From NCBI RefSeq assembly GCF_001610875.1, contig NZ_CP011272.1, positions 753,988 to 817,987 on the forward strand: a stretch of DNA of 64,000 bases, written 5' to 3'. Of this stretch, positions 46,027 to 55,884 are shown piece by piece. The position numbers were made by a program, and so were the translations under genes. Positions within the stretch are counted from its first letter, which is position 1. The number at the start of each line of letters is the position of its first letter. Source of the stretch: Pirellula sp. SH-Sr6A. Its GTDB lineage: Bacteria; Planctomycetota; Planctomycetia; Pirellulales; Pirellulaceae. The notes beneath the pieces are model-generated. The model made no database searches and was not told the origin of the DNA. It worked only from the letters and a program-made list of their open reading frames with translations.

Positions 46027-49000
46027 ACCTGTTTCCGCATACAACAGTTCTTGTACTTCTTTCCAGAACCGCAGGGGCAGTTATCGTTTCGGCCGATTCG
46101 GTCCCCTCGATGGCGGATGGTCGGAATTGCAGTCTCCTCGGTACCTGCACGTTCGGCCTGTTCTAGGTCCCGTTCCTTTTCGGCCATCAGATCGGATTGT
46201 TCAGCCGCGAGGGCTTGTCGAATATCGAACTCGTCGTGTCGGGCGCTGGTTTCCACCCAAGCATCGGCAACGATATCGGAATCGATCGCTTCCATTCGGA
46301 AGATGACGTCGGTCATTCTCTCGCCGATCGAAAGCCACATTTGATCGAAGAGCCGCATCCCTTCCCGTTTGTATTCGACTTTGGGGTCCATCTGACCCAT
46401 GCTACGGAAGTTCACGCCCGCGCGGACATGGTCCATCGCGAGCAAGTGGTCCTTCCAAGCGGAATCGAGTTGGGTTAGGAGAACGGTTCGTTCGACGCGT
46501 CGGATTTCTGGGAAGTATCGATCGTCGATGGTCTGTGTCATGCGGTTGATGAACTCTTTGCGTGTCCAATCGCGCATCGATTCCGACTCCCCGGACCAAC
46601 GCAGGGCTTGGCGAGCCCAATCCGCAACTTTGTCGATTTCGGCTTGGTTGCGTTGGAACAGAGACTTCAAACTCTTGGATTCATCTCGGCCGAACAACGC
46701 ATTCGCTTTTTCGGCGACGACTTGGCGAAGCGCAAGTCCTTTTTCGACCGACTTCTTCGAAATGGCCACCAAGGCTTCAAAGGATTGATTGGGATCCTCG
46801 GTGAGTGTTTCGCCTGCGTTGGGATCTTCGAAACGAGCCATAGCCCAGTTTGCCACGGCGGCACCATCGATCGAATACGAATCGGGGGCCGTCATGCTGC
46901 TGAAGCGACGGAAGGCCATCAGAACCGGGAACTGGCTTTCTCGTTCGCTATAGGTGTCTTCTGCGAGTTTGAGCAGCTTTTTGGCGATCTGCTCAGGCTC
47001 TTGACCTTTGAGTTCATCGACGTTGACTGGAATACCAAACTTATTAGCCATCCATCCCGCGAGGGATTTCAATCCGAAATCATCGGTGAGAAATACTTCG
47101 CCTTCCGAGAGATCGATCGATTCGATGTATTTGGTCGCGCTCTCAATCAACTCTTCGTCCATGCGATCGCGATCGATTTTCTTCAGCGAGCTCACAGTGT
47201 AGGTCGTGTTGAACCTCGCATTGACCCATTTGGTCATCGCTTCCCAATTCCACTCGGACTGTTCCGTTTCGAGAGGAAGGTTTTCATCAATGGCATCAAG
47301 AATTTGCGTCTCGGCGGCTCGTTCCGTCTGATCCTTCGCGTACAGCACGGCGGTGTTCGGTTCAACTCCTCGGAAGTCTTTGGGATCGAGCTGAACGCCG
47401 AGTCGTGCGCCGGCCCATTTGGCATAGGACTCCGCACCGAAGAGAGGATCGCAGTATTGTTCGACATTGCTGTGAATCTGCTCGCGGAGCTGGTTCATCA
47501 CCAAATCGCGGCAACTGGTTCCGTCCAAGATCTCCTGCCGATAGCCATATACCCTTTTGCGTTGGTAATCCATGACTTCGTCGTATTCGAGCAAGCTCTT
47601 TCGAGCTTCGAAGTTTCGCTCTTCGACCTTCTTCTGGGCTCCCGAGATTCGTTTCGAAACATATGGGCTTTCGATGGCCTCTCCATCACCCATGCCCATT
47701 CGTTTCATCCATTCGCGAACCCATTCGCCGGCGAAGATACGCATCAAATCGTCTTCGAGCGACAAATAGAAGCGGCTGGAACCCGGGTCACCCTGGCGGC
47801 CGCAACGACCTCGAAGCTGCAGATCGATGCGTCGGGATTCGTGACGTTCGGTTCCGACGACGTAGAGACCACCCTTTTTGCGAACTTGTTCCCCTTGGGC
47901 TTTCATATGTTCGCGCTGTTCGATTTCGTGGACCAGCGATTCCCATTCCTCCTTGGGGACTTCCAATCGGGTTGGGTAACGGTCTTGAAGCTGCGCCCAA
48001 GCCATGGTTTCGGGATTTCCACCGAGAATAATGTCGGTACCGCGTCCAGCCATGTTGGTCGCGATTGTAACCGCCCCCATGCGTCCGGCCTGGGCAACGA
48101 TCTCCGCTTCACGTTTGTGTTGCTTCGCGTTGAGGACTTCCGCCTTTACGCCTCGTTGATCAAGCAATTTCGCGAGCTTTTCACTCTTTTCAATCGAGAC
48201 GGTACCGACGAGGATCGGGCGACCGGAGTATTCGATCTCGCTGATCTCCGTACGCGGAACCGTAACCAACTCCTTGGAGTCCGATTTTTTGATAGCGACT
48301 TCAGCATCGCTTTCCGATTGAATCGTTCCTACCAGAGCTCCCTTGCTCCGGTCGAGATATCGGATCGTATCGAACTTATGAACCCGTTCGACTTCGTCCG
48401 CGACGGCATTGAATTTTTCTTGTTCGGAAAGATAAATGGCATCCGGGAATTCGATGCGTTGCAGTCCCCGGTTGGACGGGATGGCGATCACTCCCAGCTT
48501 ATAGATTTTGTTGAACTCGTTCGCTTCGGTCATGGCCGTTCCGGTCATTCCGGCGATCTTGCGATAGAGCTTGAAGAAGTTCTGGAGGGTGATGGTTGCG
48601 AGAGTTTGGGTTTCCTCCTTGATTTGCACCCCTTCTTTGGCTTCGACCGCCTGGTGCAAACCATCGCTCCACTGGCGTCCTTCCATCAGTCGGCCGGTGA
48701 ATTCGTCAACGATGATAATCGCGCCATCTTTGACGACGTAGTTGACGTCCTTCTTGTACAGGTGGTGGGCTTTGAGGGCGTTATCCAACAAGTGGGGCCA
48801 CTCCATGTTTCCGACCGTGTAGAAGCTTTCGACGCCGGCCAAATTCTCGGCTTCTCGAATCCCTGCATCGGTCAAATTCACCGTGTGATCTTTTTCGTTG
48901 ACAACGAAATGATCCTCTCTCTTTAGCGCGCGAGCGACTTTATCGGCGTCCGCATATTTCCCCATATCTCGTGCCGCGCTACCGGAGATGATGAGCGGCG

Positions 49001-49748
49001 TTCGAGCTTCATCGATTAGGATGTTGTCAACTTCGTCGATGACCGCGTAGTTCAAGGGACCTTGGACCTGTTGCTGTTCGGGTGGGAACCGATGATCGCC
49101 GCGCGAGGCCATGCGCATGTTGTCGCGCAAATAATCGAATCCCAATTCGTTGTTGGTAGCGTAGGTAATGTCCGCTGCATAGGACTGCTGCCGTTGCGAA
49201 TTGGACATTCCGCTCTGGATGCTACCGACGGTGAGTCCAAGCCCCATATAAAGAGGGGCCATCCACTCCATATCCCGTCGTGCCAAGTAGTCGTTGACGG
49301 TAACGACATGGACGCCCTTTCCTTCCAATGCGTTGAGGTAGGCAGGAAGTGTCGCAACGAGCGTCTTTCCTTCCCCGGTGATCATTTCGGCGATATTCCC
49401 ACCATGAAGAACCATTCCTCCGATGAGCTGCACGTCGTAATGACGCATTTTGAGGAATCGTCGGCCCGCTTCACGGCATGTTGCAAACGCTTCCACGAGG
49501 ATGTCTTCCAAGGTCTCCCCGTCGGCTAGACGCTTGCGAAATTTAACCGTCTGCTCTCGGAGTTCCTCATCGCTGAGGGCGCTCATTTTTGGCTCAAGTT
49601 CGCCAATGAGTTTGGCGAGCTCATTGAATCGCTTGATCTGTCTGGAGTTAGCGGATCCAAAGAAAACCGTCAGGCCTCGATCCAGTCCTCCCAATACTCC
49701 GTTGACGGCATTGGAAGTCCCTTCCCAGATTTTTTCGAGCAGTTGCAT
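46023..49748 (-). CDS. secA: Preprotein translocase ATPase SecA (long form)
   Basis: A 1241-residue motor that drives proteins through SecYEG. Core motifs are AEMITGEGKTLVATLPAYL (Walker A), DYLARRDMEWM, EARTPLIISG, MTGTAMTEANEF, ATNMAGRGTDIILGGNPE and LQLRGRCGRQGDPGSSRFY. The C-terminal zinc tail is CPCGSGKKYKNCC. The length exceeds that of E. coli SecA (901 residues) by about 340. The extra residues are mainly in the helical scaffold region (about 780-1030) and a shorter stretch before GRPILVGTVSIEKSE. Its stop overlaps the GT10 gene by four bases. A hairpin at 45983-46003, inside GT10, could end its transcript. Confidence 0.96.
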   Translation of the reverse strand: MQLLEKIWEGTSNAVNGVLGGLDRGLTVFFGSANSRQIKRFNELAKLIGELEPKMSALSDEELREQTVKFRKRLADGETLEDILVEAFATCREAGRRFLKMRHYDVQLIGGMVLHGGNIAEMITGEGKTLVATLPAYLNALEGKGVHVVTVNDYLARRDMEWMAPLYMGLGLTVGSIQSGMSNSQRQQSYAADITYATNNELGFDYLRDNMRMASRGDHRFPPEQQQVQGPLNYAVIDEVDNILIDEARTPLIISGSAARDMGKYADADKVARALKREDHFVVNEKDHTVNLTDAGIREAENLAGVESFYTVGNMEWPHLLDNALKAHHLYKKDVNYVVKDGAIIIVDEFTGRLMEGRQWSDGLHQAVEAKEGVQIKEETQTLATITLQNFFKLYRKIAGMTGTAMTEANEFNKIYKLGVIAIPSNRGLQRIEFPDAIYLSEQEKFNAVADEVERVHKFDTIRYLDRSKGALVGTIQSESDAEVAIKKSDSKELVTVPRTEISEIEYSGRPILVGTVSIEKSEKLAKLLDQRGVKAEVLNAKQHKREAEIVAQAGRMGAVTIATNMAGRGTDIILGGNPETMAWAQLQDRYPTRLEVPKEEWESLVHEIEQREHMKAQGEQVRKKGGLYVVGTERHESRRIDLQLRGRCGRQGDPGSSRFYLSLEDDLMRIFAGEWVREWMKRMGMGDGEAIESPYVSKRISGAQKKVEERNFEARKSLLEYDEVMDYQRKRVYGYRQEILDGTSCRDLVMNQLREQIHSNVEQYCDPLFGAESYAKWAGARLGVQLDPKDFRGVEPNTAVLYAKDQTERAAETQILDAIDENLPLETEQSEWNWEAMTKWVNARFNTTYTVSSLKKIDRDRMDEELIESATKYIESIDLSEGEVFLTDDFGLKSLAGWMANKFGIPVNVDELKGQEPEQIAKKLLKLAEDTYSERESQFPVLMAFRRFSSMTAPDSYSIDGAAVANWAMARFEDPNAGETLTEDPNQSFEALVAISKKSVEKGLALRQVVAEKANALFGRDESKSLKSLFQRNQAEIDKVADWARQALRWSGESESMRDWTRKEFINRMTQTIDDRYFPEIRRVERTVLLTQLDSAWKDHLLAMDHVRAGVNFRSMGQMDPKVEYKREGMRLFDQMWLSIGERMTDVIFRMEAIDSDIVADAWVETSARHDEFDIRQALAAEQSDLMAEKERDLEQAERAGTEETAIPTIRHRGDRIGRNDNCPCGSGKKYKNCCMRKQV

Positions 49749-49963
49749 TTTGCGGACAGATCTTAGAGAAACAAAGTGCGGCGGAAACCGCAGGAGGAGT
49801 CGTACTTAGCCCCGTGAATCGCCGGTTGCCGGATTGGCGCAGGCGACGTCCATGGACCTATTCTACGGATTTTCCGAGTTTGGTCGCGGGGAGCGTATCG
49901 ATTCGGTAGACTTGCGTCAATTCAAGCATTTGTTCTCCCCGCTCCTTCGGACCCCCAGTCGCA

Positions 49964-50431
49964 ATGGACACGTCGGATTCCTATTGGTACCAAAATGGTC
50001 TTGCTTTCGAGTGCACGCAATGTGGCAATTGCTGCAGCGGTCCGGGAACGGGCTATGTGTGGGTCACCGAGAGCGAGGTTGCGGCAATCGCAAAAGCCGT
50101 GGGCATGGACGAGGACCTCGATGGATTTGAGCGGAAATTCACGCGGCGTATTGGAGCTCGCGTAAGTTTGGTCGAGTATTCCGACGGCGACTGTATCTTT
50201 CTAGAGCCTGAGACGCGGCGTTGCTCCGTGTACGATTCGAGACCGGTGCAATGCCGGACTTGGCCATTCTGGGATTCGAACGTTGCCACTCCCAAAGACT
50301 GGAAAGAAATCTCTAGAAATTGCCCAGGCTGCAATCGAGGCCGTCTGTACAGCCTCGACGAGATTCGGTCGGTGATCGATGGGGAGAAGAAGGGCGAAAA
50401 AGCCTCTGACGCCCCGGAGCGTGCAGTTTAG
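49964..50431 (+). CDS. YkgJ-family cysteine-cluster protein
   Basis: A 155-residue protein with eight or more conserved cysteines: FECTQCGNCCSGPGTG, DCIFLEPETRRCSVYDSRPVQCRTWPFW and NCPGCNRG. This is the YkgJ/UPF0153 pattern, thought to bind an iron-sulfur cluster or zinc. The true function is unknown. The gene starts 215 bp from the secA start, on the opposite strand, so the two are divergent. Confidence 0.85.
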   Translation: MDTSDSYWYQNGLAFECTQCGNCCSGPGTGYVWVTESEVAAIAKAVGMDEDLDGFERKFTRRIGARVSLVEYSDGDCIFLEPETRRCSVYDSRPVQCRTWPFWDSNVATPKDWKEISRNCPGCNRGRLYSLDEIRSVIDGEKKGEKASDAPERAV

Positions 50432-50580
50432 ATTGGATCGGGCCGGAGGGGACTGGGCTTTACAGAATGGAATGTCACCGTACGAAAGGGGATATCAAAG
50501 TAGGGGGGTAGAATTCCTACGAGGGATTATTTCCAACCGGGATAAAGCTTCGAAACGATTCGTGGGCTTCCAACTCGGCC

Positions 50581-50901
50581 TCAGTCTCCATCGCTCGTCT
50601 CCATCACTGCCACTTGAATGTGGTTATACCAGCCGAGCAGGTAGATTTCTTCCAAAGTGGCCCAGTGGGTTTGGGGGCCCCAAAGAGATTTTTTGCATCG
50701 AGGGCAGGCCGGTTCCCCCTCGTTTTTGGTGAGAATACGCTCGTGGAGAGACGGAGTTGACCAAACCGCGTCGCACTCGTCGCACAGGACAGCCGCGACC
50801 GATTCAGGCGGATTCGAATCGGACGTGCAAATCCTCGGTCGCAATAGACCTTGTTCGCAGATCGGGCACGGGCAAATGTAGAGCAATTTCGAGGTCGTCA
50901 T
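50581..50901 (-). CDS. Small zinc-ribbon-like protein of unknown function
   Basis: A 106-residue protein with three CxxC-type pairs: ICPCPICEQG, LCDECDAVW and ACPRCKKSLWG. Together with ICTSD these can bind two zinc ions. It has no membrane segment. It lies six bases after the stop of the transmembrane gene upstream on the same strand and may be cotranscribed. Function unknown. Confidence 0.65.
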   Translation of the reverse strand: MTTSKLLYICPCPICEQGLLRPRICTSDSNPPESVAAVLCDECDAVWSTPSLHERILTKNEGEPACPRCKKSLWGPQTHWATLEEIYLLGWYNHIQVAVMETSDGD

Positions 50902-50907
50902 GGTTCT

Positions 50908-51600
50908 TTAGAACGGGTAGGCGGAGATGACGGAATCGTCCTCCAAGACGATTTTGAGCTTTCTCAAAGGTGGATTGGATTTCCTTTTCCCTTCTTGTCC
51001 TCCTAGGAAACCGATATCGCGAGGGAATGGGACCTCGAGAATGGTCCTTCCAGTGTCCTTTGATTTCGAAGTCCCCGGCTCTTTTTTCTGCGCTCGCACG
51101 TAGGCGCTGTCGATGGTTTGCAGGAATTCGGACATCGAGCCTCGAAAGACCCCGTGTGGGCCCGGTCGATCGGGGATATCGCGAAGATGCCGTTCAAGGT
51201 GTTTTAATCGATGGCCTTCGGCCGATCCTCGTTTGTAGAGCAACCCCGCGGGAGAGCGAAAGGTTTGGTCTGCAATCTTCTCGAGAAACCCGTCCGGCGA
51301 GGAGGCCGATGAATCAGGGGAAGGTTCGGTCGCTTTTGTGGTGGCATCTTGCGGTCCCGACATTTTGTCGGTGCGTGGCGGTAGAGTGGGACCGTCGCCT
51401 CCTTCCGAGTCTGAGTCCGATTCCGCGACCAAGATCGCAGGTAATTCCCAACCAAATTGTCGGTTGAGCCACGGTTGGGCCAGGCTGTAGAGCGCTAGGA
51501 GAAGGACCATTCCGATCAGCCAAACCGGACCGAGGGCTCGTTTGGAGTTCCGTGGGTTGAATTTGGAAAGCTGGTTGGGGGCTTGTCGTTTAGCGATCAT
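50908..51600 (-). CDS. Membrane-anchored protein with a possible BECR-fold nuclease domain
   Basis: A 230-residue protein. A single membrane segment is at about residues 22-41 (ALGPVWLIGMVLLLALYSLA), then a low-complexity linker of Ser, Asp and Pro. The C-terminal 120 residues read SPAGLLYKRGSAEGHRLKHL, GVFRG, FLQTIDSAYVRAQ, DTGRTILEVPFPRDIGFLGG and KLKIVLEDDSVISAYPF. The His-Arg rich start, followed by beta hairpins and a terminal strand, recalls toxins with the barnase/EndoU/colicin E5/RelE (BECR) fold. That resemblance is from memory and uncertain. The ATG at 51600 (after AAGGA) is preferred to that at 51630. Confidence 0.55.
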   Translation of the reverse strand: MIAKRQAPNQLSKFNPRNSKRALGPVWLIGMVLLLALYSLAQPWLNRQFGWELPAILVAESDSDSEGGDGPTLPPRTDKMSGPQDATTKATEPSPDSSASSPDGFLEKIADQTFRSPAGLLYKRGSAEGHRLKHLERHLRDIPDRPGPHGVFRGSMSEFLQTIDSAYVRAQKKEPGTSKSKDTGRTILEVPFPRDIGFLGGQEGKRKSNPPLRKLKIVLEDDSVISAYPF

Positions 51601-51744
51601 GCATGGGTCCTTGAAAGTAACTCCGATCATACATGCAGGTGGAGACTTGGTGCCATTCCAACTACAATGGGATTGGACGAACGGACTCTCCCTCCCTTGC
51701 TTTTCCCACCTTCTTGCCGCTCGAACCCACCATAGGTCTCCACC

Positions 51745-54700
51745 TTGTATTGGCTAGCCGAAATCTGTGTAAAGCGACCCGTGTTCGCTTTGATGCTCGT
51801 CATGGCCCTCGTCGTTGCGGGGATTGTTGCTTTTCCAAGCCTGGGCATCGACCGATATCCAAGCACGGACTTGCCGACGGTTTTCATCCGCACGAATTAC
51901 CCAGGGGCTGCGTCCCAAGAGGTCGAGTCCGAGGTTTCTCAAATTGTCGAAGATGCTGTGTCGACGGTTGCGGGGATCGAGGAGTTGCGAAGTATTTCCA
52001 ACGATGGCAGTTCGATTTGCATCATTACCTTCGCATTGTCTCGCGATATCGATGCAGCGTTGCAGGATGTTCGAGATGCGGTTTCGGCCGTTTCCAATCG
52101 ATTGCCTGACACCGTGGATCCACCCGTCGTTCAGAAATCCGATATCGATTCCAGCCCGATCATGACCATTGCAGTGTCGGGGGAAAGGACTCCGACCGAG
52201 CTGTATTTTTTGGCGGACCGATATGTCAAAAGCGTCATTGAATCGAGCAAGGGAGTCGGGCAGGTATCCATATCCGGTGCGGCCGAACGTGCGATCAAGG
52301 TGAATGTCGATGCGAAGCGGCTCGCAGCATATGAAATGTCGATATTGCAAGTGCGAGAGGCTTTGGTTCGGCAGAATACGGAAGTACCGGGAGGCCGTGT
52401 TGACGAGGGACTTCGCGAGCGATCGCTTCGGACGCTCGGGCGGGTGGAGGCCGCGAAAGATTTCCCTGAATTGGTCGTGGATACGATTGATGGCGTCCCC
52501 ATTCGCCTCAAGGACTTAGGGACAGTAGAGGATTCGACCAAGGAGGTTCGAACCATTGCCAGGCTGGACGGGGTTCCCACGGTCACATTGAGCGTCCAGC
52601 GTCAGTCCGGAGAAAACACGGTCAACGTCATCGCAGGGGTGAAAGAGCGTCTCGAGCGATCGCGGGGACTGTTACCGTCGGACGTCAACGTAACAGTGAT
52701 TCAAGATCAATCGCGTTACATCCTCGCAGCGCTCCACGAGATTGAGAACCACTTGATTTCGGGCTCGATCCTGGCTTGTTTGACCGTCCTCCTGTTCATG
52801 CGTTCATGGCGATCGACGTTGATTGCGTCGGTCGCGATCCCTGCTTCCATCATCGCCACCTTTGCGTTCATGAAAGCCTTCGGCTTCACATTGAACAACG
52901 TCACCATGCTCGCCTTGGTCCTCATGGTGGGGGTTGTGATCGACGATGCGATCGTCGTGCTCGAAAACGTATTTCGTTGCATCGAAGAGTTGGGAATGGA
53001 TGCCAAGCAAGCGGCGATTGAGGGGACCAAGGAGATCGGATTAGCAGTCTTGGCGACAACCGTATCTCTCGTGATCGTCTTCTTGCCGGTTTCATTTCTG
53101 TCGAGCGTAACCGGCCGCATGCTCTTTGAGTTCGGAGTGACAGCCACGGTCGCCATTCTCGTCTCGATGTTTATCAGCTTTACGCTCACTCCTATGATGT
53201 GCAGCTTGTTGCTCAAGAGCCCGACGAAAGAAGAACGGGCCAAATTGAAATCCCATGCCCAAGGGACTCGAGGAGGGTTTTACCACTGGATAGAAGTCGG
53301 TTACATGGCGACCCTCAAGTTGGCGATGCGGTACCGTTTCGCGACGCTGATCCTTTGCGTTCTCACAATCCTCGCCAACATCCCGCTTTATGGGTGGGTT
53401 CGACAGGACTATATCCCCACCAACGTCGATGAGTCTGAGTTTGAAGTCAGCATCAATGCCAAGGAAGGAACCACGATTGTGGCGATGAATTCCGCGGTGG
53501 AGCGGATTGAGAAGATGCTGCAATCGATCCCTGGAGTGGAACTAACATTAACCTCGGTGGGATCGCGAGGATTTGGGGGCGTCAATAGCGCGAACATTTA
53601 CGTGAGGCTAGTCGACGCTGAAAAGAGAAGCTTCTCGCTGCATCGACTTTGGAAGGAGCTGCTCCGTGGGCAACCGAAATCGGCTTTCGAAGGGAACTAT
53701 TCGCAGCAGGAAAAGATGGCCGAAATCCGTGGCTTGCTCAAATCCTTCCCCGACGTCCGTTTGTCGCTTCGAAACCTAACCTCCTTAAGGCAAGGTCCAA
53801 ATGTGGACATCGATTTCACCATCACGGGTCCCGACGCGAAGGGATTGGCAACATTTAGCGAGAAGGTCCGTGCGGCGGTTATGAGCAATGTGGACGGCGT
53901 CGTCGATGTGGATACCACGTTGCGGTTGGACAAACCAGAAATGCTTGTGGATATCGACCGGGAACGCGCGGCCGCGATGGGAGTCTCCGTTCAAGAGATT
54001 GCGGATACGCTCCGAGTGGCAGTCGGCGGAGACGACCGGGTCTCCCGATACCGGGATGCCTCGGTAGATGATGCCTACGACGTCGAGCTCCGATTGGTGG
54101 GGGTCGATCGGCAAGACACCGATTCGATATCACAGTTGTACGTTCGAACGAATCCAGCGGCCGTGTCCATGATCAGCCGAGAGCCCAACGCTCCTTCGAC
54201 AGAAGGTTCCACGCGGGTACCTCTGACCCGCATCGAGAACTTGGTGAATTTTCAGTTCGCGGATTCGCAAGCTCGGATCGACCGGTTGGATCGGCAGCGC
54301 ATGGTAGCCATTCGCGCTAACCTGTCCCAAGGATACGCGTTGGCTGATCGAATCAATGCCATCAAGCGAGAGGCCGATGCGATTGGAGTTCCGCCTGGGT
54401 TCGAGACGCGCGTGATGGGGCGAGGGAGGGAACTCGATCGGACGCTGGGAGAATTCCGTTGGACGTTTTTGCTCAGTTTCGTCTTCATGTACATCGTGCT
54501 TGCAGCCCAGTTTGAGCATCTAGCCCATCCATTGACCATTCTCTTCACTCTACCGCTATCTGTTCCTTTCGGACTGATCAGTTTGTACTGGGGCAACGAG
54601 ACGCTCAATGTGTACTCGGCGTTGGGAGTACTTGTTCTCTTTGGGGTGGTTAAGAAAGCGGCGATTCTGCAGATCGACTGCACGAACGCATTGAGACATA

Positions 54701-55056
54701 AAGGGATGGATCGTGAGTCGGCCATTCTCATCGCCAACCGCGATCGTTTGCGTCCGATTCTCATGACGACCATTTCATTTGTTGCCGGACTGCTACCATT
54801 GTTAATAGCGACAGGGCCTGGGGCGGAAGAACGTCGATCGATTGCTGTATTGGCAACTGGTGGGCAGACCCTTTCCCTGCTACTTACCCTGTTGGCAGTA
54901 CCCGTTCTCTACAGTTATTTGGACGATTTAGATGGACCGTTTCGTAAGTGGTTTCGCAAAGGCAAGTCTTTGGACGTCGAAAATGCTCCGACGTCATTGC
55001 CAAACCCGGAGGCTTCGTCGCCGAATACAGGGGCATCATTGCAGAATGCAGGGTAG
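51745..55056 (+). CDS. RND-family efflux permease
   Basis: A 1103-residue inner-membrane antiporter of the hydrophobe/amphiphile efflux (AcrB-like) type. It begins VKRPVFALMLVMALVV, with the first membrane segment. TM4 contains LVLMVGVVIDDAIVVLEN, where the two Asp residues relay protons, and TM10-11 include ALGVLVLFGVVKKAAILQID and the segment FVAGLLPLLIATGPGAEERR. The two large periplasmic loops have the expected porter layout. The start is TTG 51745. No membrane-fusion or outer-membrane partner gene is adjacent, so those must be elsewhere. The substrate is unknown. Confidence 0.93.
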   Translation: MYWLAEICVKRPVFALMLVMALVVAGIVAFPSLGIDRYPSTDLPTVFIRTNYPGAASQEVESEVSQIVEDAVSTVAGIEELRSISNDGSSICIITFALSRDIDAALQDVRDAVSAVSNRLPDTVDPPVVQKSDIDSSPIMTIAVSGERTPTELYFLADRYVKSVIESSKGVGQVSISGAAERAIKVNVDAKRLAAYEMSILQVREALVRQNTEVPGGRVDEGLRERSLRTLGRVEAAKDFPELVVDTIDGVPIRLKDLGTVEDSTKEVRTIARLDGVPTVTLSVQRQSGENTVNVIAGVKERLERSRGLLPSDVNVTVIQDQSRYILAALHEIENHLISGSILACLTVLLFMRSWRSTLIASVAIPASIIATFAFMKAFGFTLNNVTMLALVLMVGVVIDDAIVVLENVFRCIEELGMDAKQAAIEGTKEIGLAVLATTVSLVIVFLPVSFLSSVTGRMLFEFGVTATVAILVSMFISFTLTPMMCSLLLKSPTKEERAKLKSHAQGTRGGFYHWIEVGYMATLKLAMRYRFATLILCVLTILANIPLYGWVRQDYIPTNVDESEFEVSINAKEGTTIVAMNSAVERIEKMLQSIPGVELTLTSVGSRGFGGVNSANIYVRLVDAEKRSFSLHRLWKELLRGQPKSAFEGNYSQQEKMAEIRGLLKSFPDVRLSLRNLTSLRQGPNVDIDFTITGPDAKGLATFSEKVRAAVMSNVDGVVDVDTTLRLDKPEMLVDIDRERAAAMGVSVQEIADTLRVAVGGDDRVSRYRDASVDDAYDVELRLVGVDRQDTDSISQLYVRTNPAAVSMISREPNAPSTEGSTRVPLTRIENLVNFQFADSQARIDRLDRQRMVAIRANLSQGYALADRINAIKREADAIGVPPGFETRVMGRGRELDRTLGEFRWTFLLSFVFMYIVLAAQFEHLAHPLTILFTLPLSVPFGLISLYWGNETLNVYSALGVLVLFGVVKKAAILQIDCTNALRHKGMDRESAILIANRDRLRPILMTTISFVAGLLPLLIATGPGAEERRSIAVLATGGQTLSLLLTLLAVPVLYSYLDDLDGPFRKWFRKGKSLDVENAPTSLPNPEASSPNTGASLQNAG

Positions 55057-55131
55057 GTTGCTCACCGGCTCCCGATGGGCTGGCTAGAATAGCGGCACTT
55101 CCTTCGTTCCCCCATTGCGAGCCCCTCACGA

Positions 55132-55884
55132 ATGATTCAAGCGAATCATCTTCATAAACAGTTTCTCGTTCGCGGGCAGCCATTGGTTGCCGTTCATGAT
55201 GTGAGTTTTCATGTCGCCGCCGGGGAGGTCTACGGTCTGCTTGGTCCCAATGGAGCGGGAAAGACGACAACCCTGCGTATGGTGATGGGGCTCTTGGAAC
55301 CTGATCGAGGGGAAGTTCGTATCGGAGAGCAGGATACGGCACTCGATCCCATTTCCCATCGCAACATGCTCGGTCTGATATCGACGAATGACGGCGTCTA
55401 TCCCTGGCTGTCGGTCAAAGAGATGCTCCTTTACTTCGCAGATCTCTATGCGGTCGATCTAATTGTCGCCAAGGAGCGGATGAAGGAGCTGACGAGCCAA
55501 CTCGGGATCGATTCGATTTTGGATCAACGCTGCAGCACTTTGAGTACCGGGCAAAAGCAACGCGTGATTCTGGCGAGGGGATTGATGCATGATCCCCCCG
55601 TCATGTTGCTGGATGAACCGACGCGGGGTTTGGACGTCGTGGGAAGTCAAACGATTTTTCGATTCATCGAATTGATCCGAAATCGGGGTAAAGCGGTCTT
55701 GCTCTCGACCCATAGGCTGGATGAAGCAGAACGTGTTTGCGATCGATTTGGACTGTTGCATCGAGGGAAGATGCAACACGAGGGTACGCTCGCCGACCTA
55801 CAGCAAGCAACAGGGCACCAACACCTAACCGATATGTTTATCGAACTTATACAAGAAGCGAACGGCCAGCCCGATGGATGTTAG
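55132..55884 (+). CDS. ABC transporter ATP-binding protein, NatA-like
   Basis: A 250-residue ATPase: Walker A LLGPNGAGKTTT, signature LSTGQKQRVILARG, Walker B VMLLDEPTRGLD and the His switch LSTHRLDEAERVCD. It is similar to sodium-export ATPases of the NatA group, which pair with NatB. The partner follows with an 11-base overlap (55874-55884). Its substrate cannot be fixed from sequence. Confidence 0.92.
   Translation: MIQANHLHKQFLVRGQPLVAVHDVSFHVAAGEVYGLLGPNGAGKTTTLRMVMGLLEPDRGEVRIGEQDTALDPISHRNMLGLISTNDGVYPWLSVKEMLLYFADLYAVDLIVAKERMKELTSQLGIDSILDQRCSTLSTGQKQRVILARGLMHDPPVMLLDEPTRGLDVVGSQTIFRFIELIRNRGKAVLLSTHRLDEAERVCDRFGLLHRGKMQHEGTLADLQQATGHQHLTDMFIELIQEANGQPDGC

Noticed and set aside
46608..48926. 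A 772-codon open frame on the plus strand opposite secA
   Set aside because: It lies wholly antisense to the clear secA gene and its predicted residues show no family similarity; it is an effect of base composition at codon positions.
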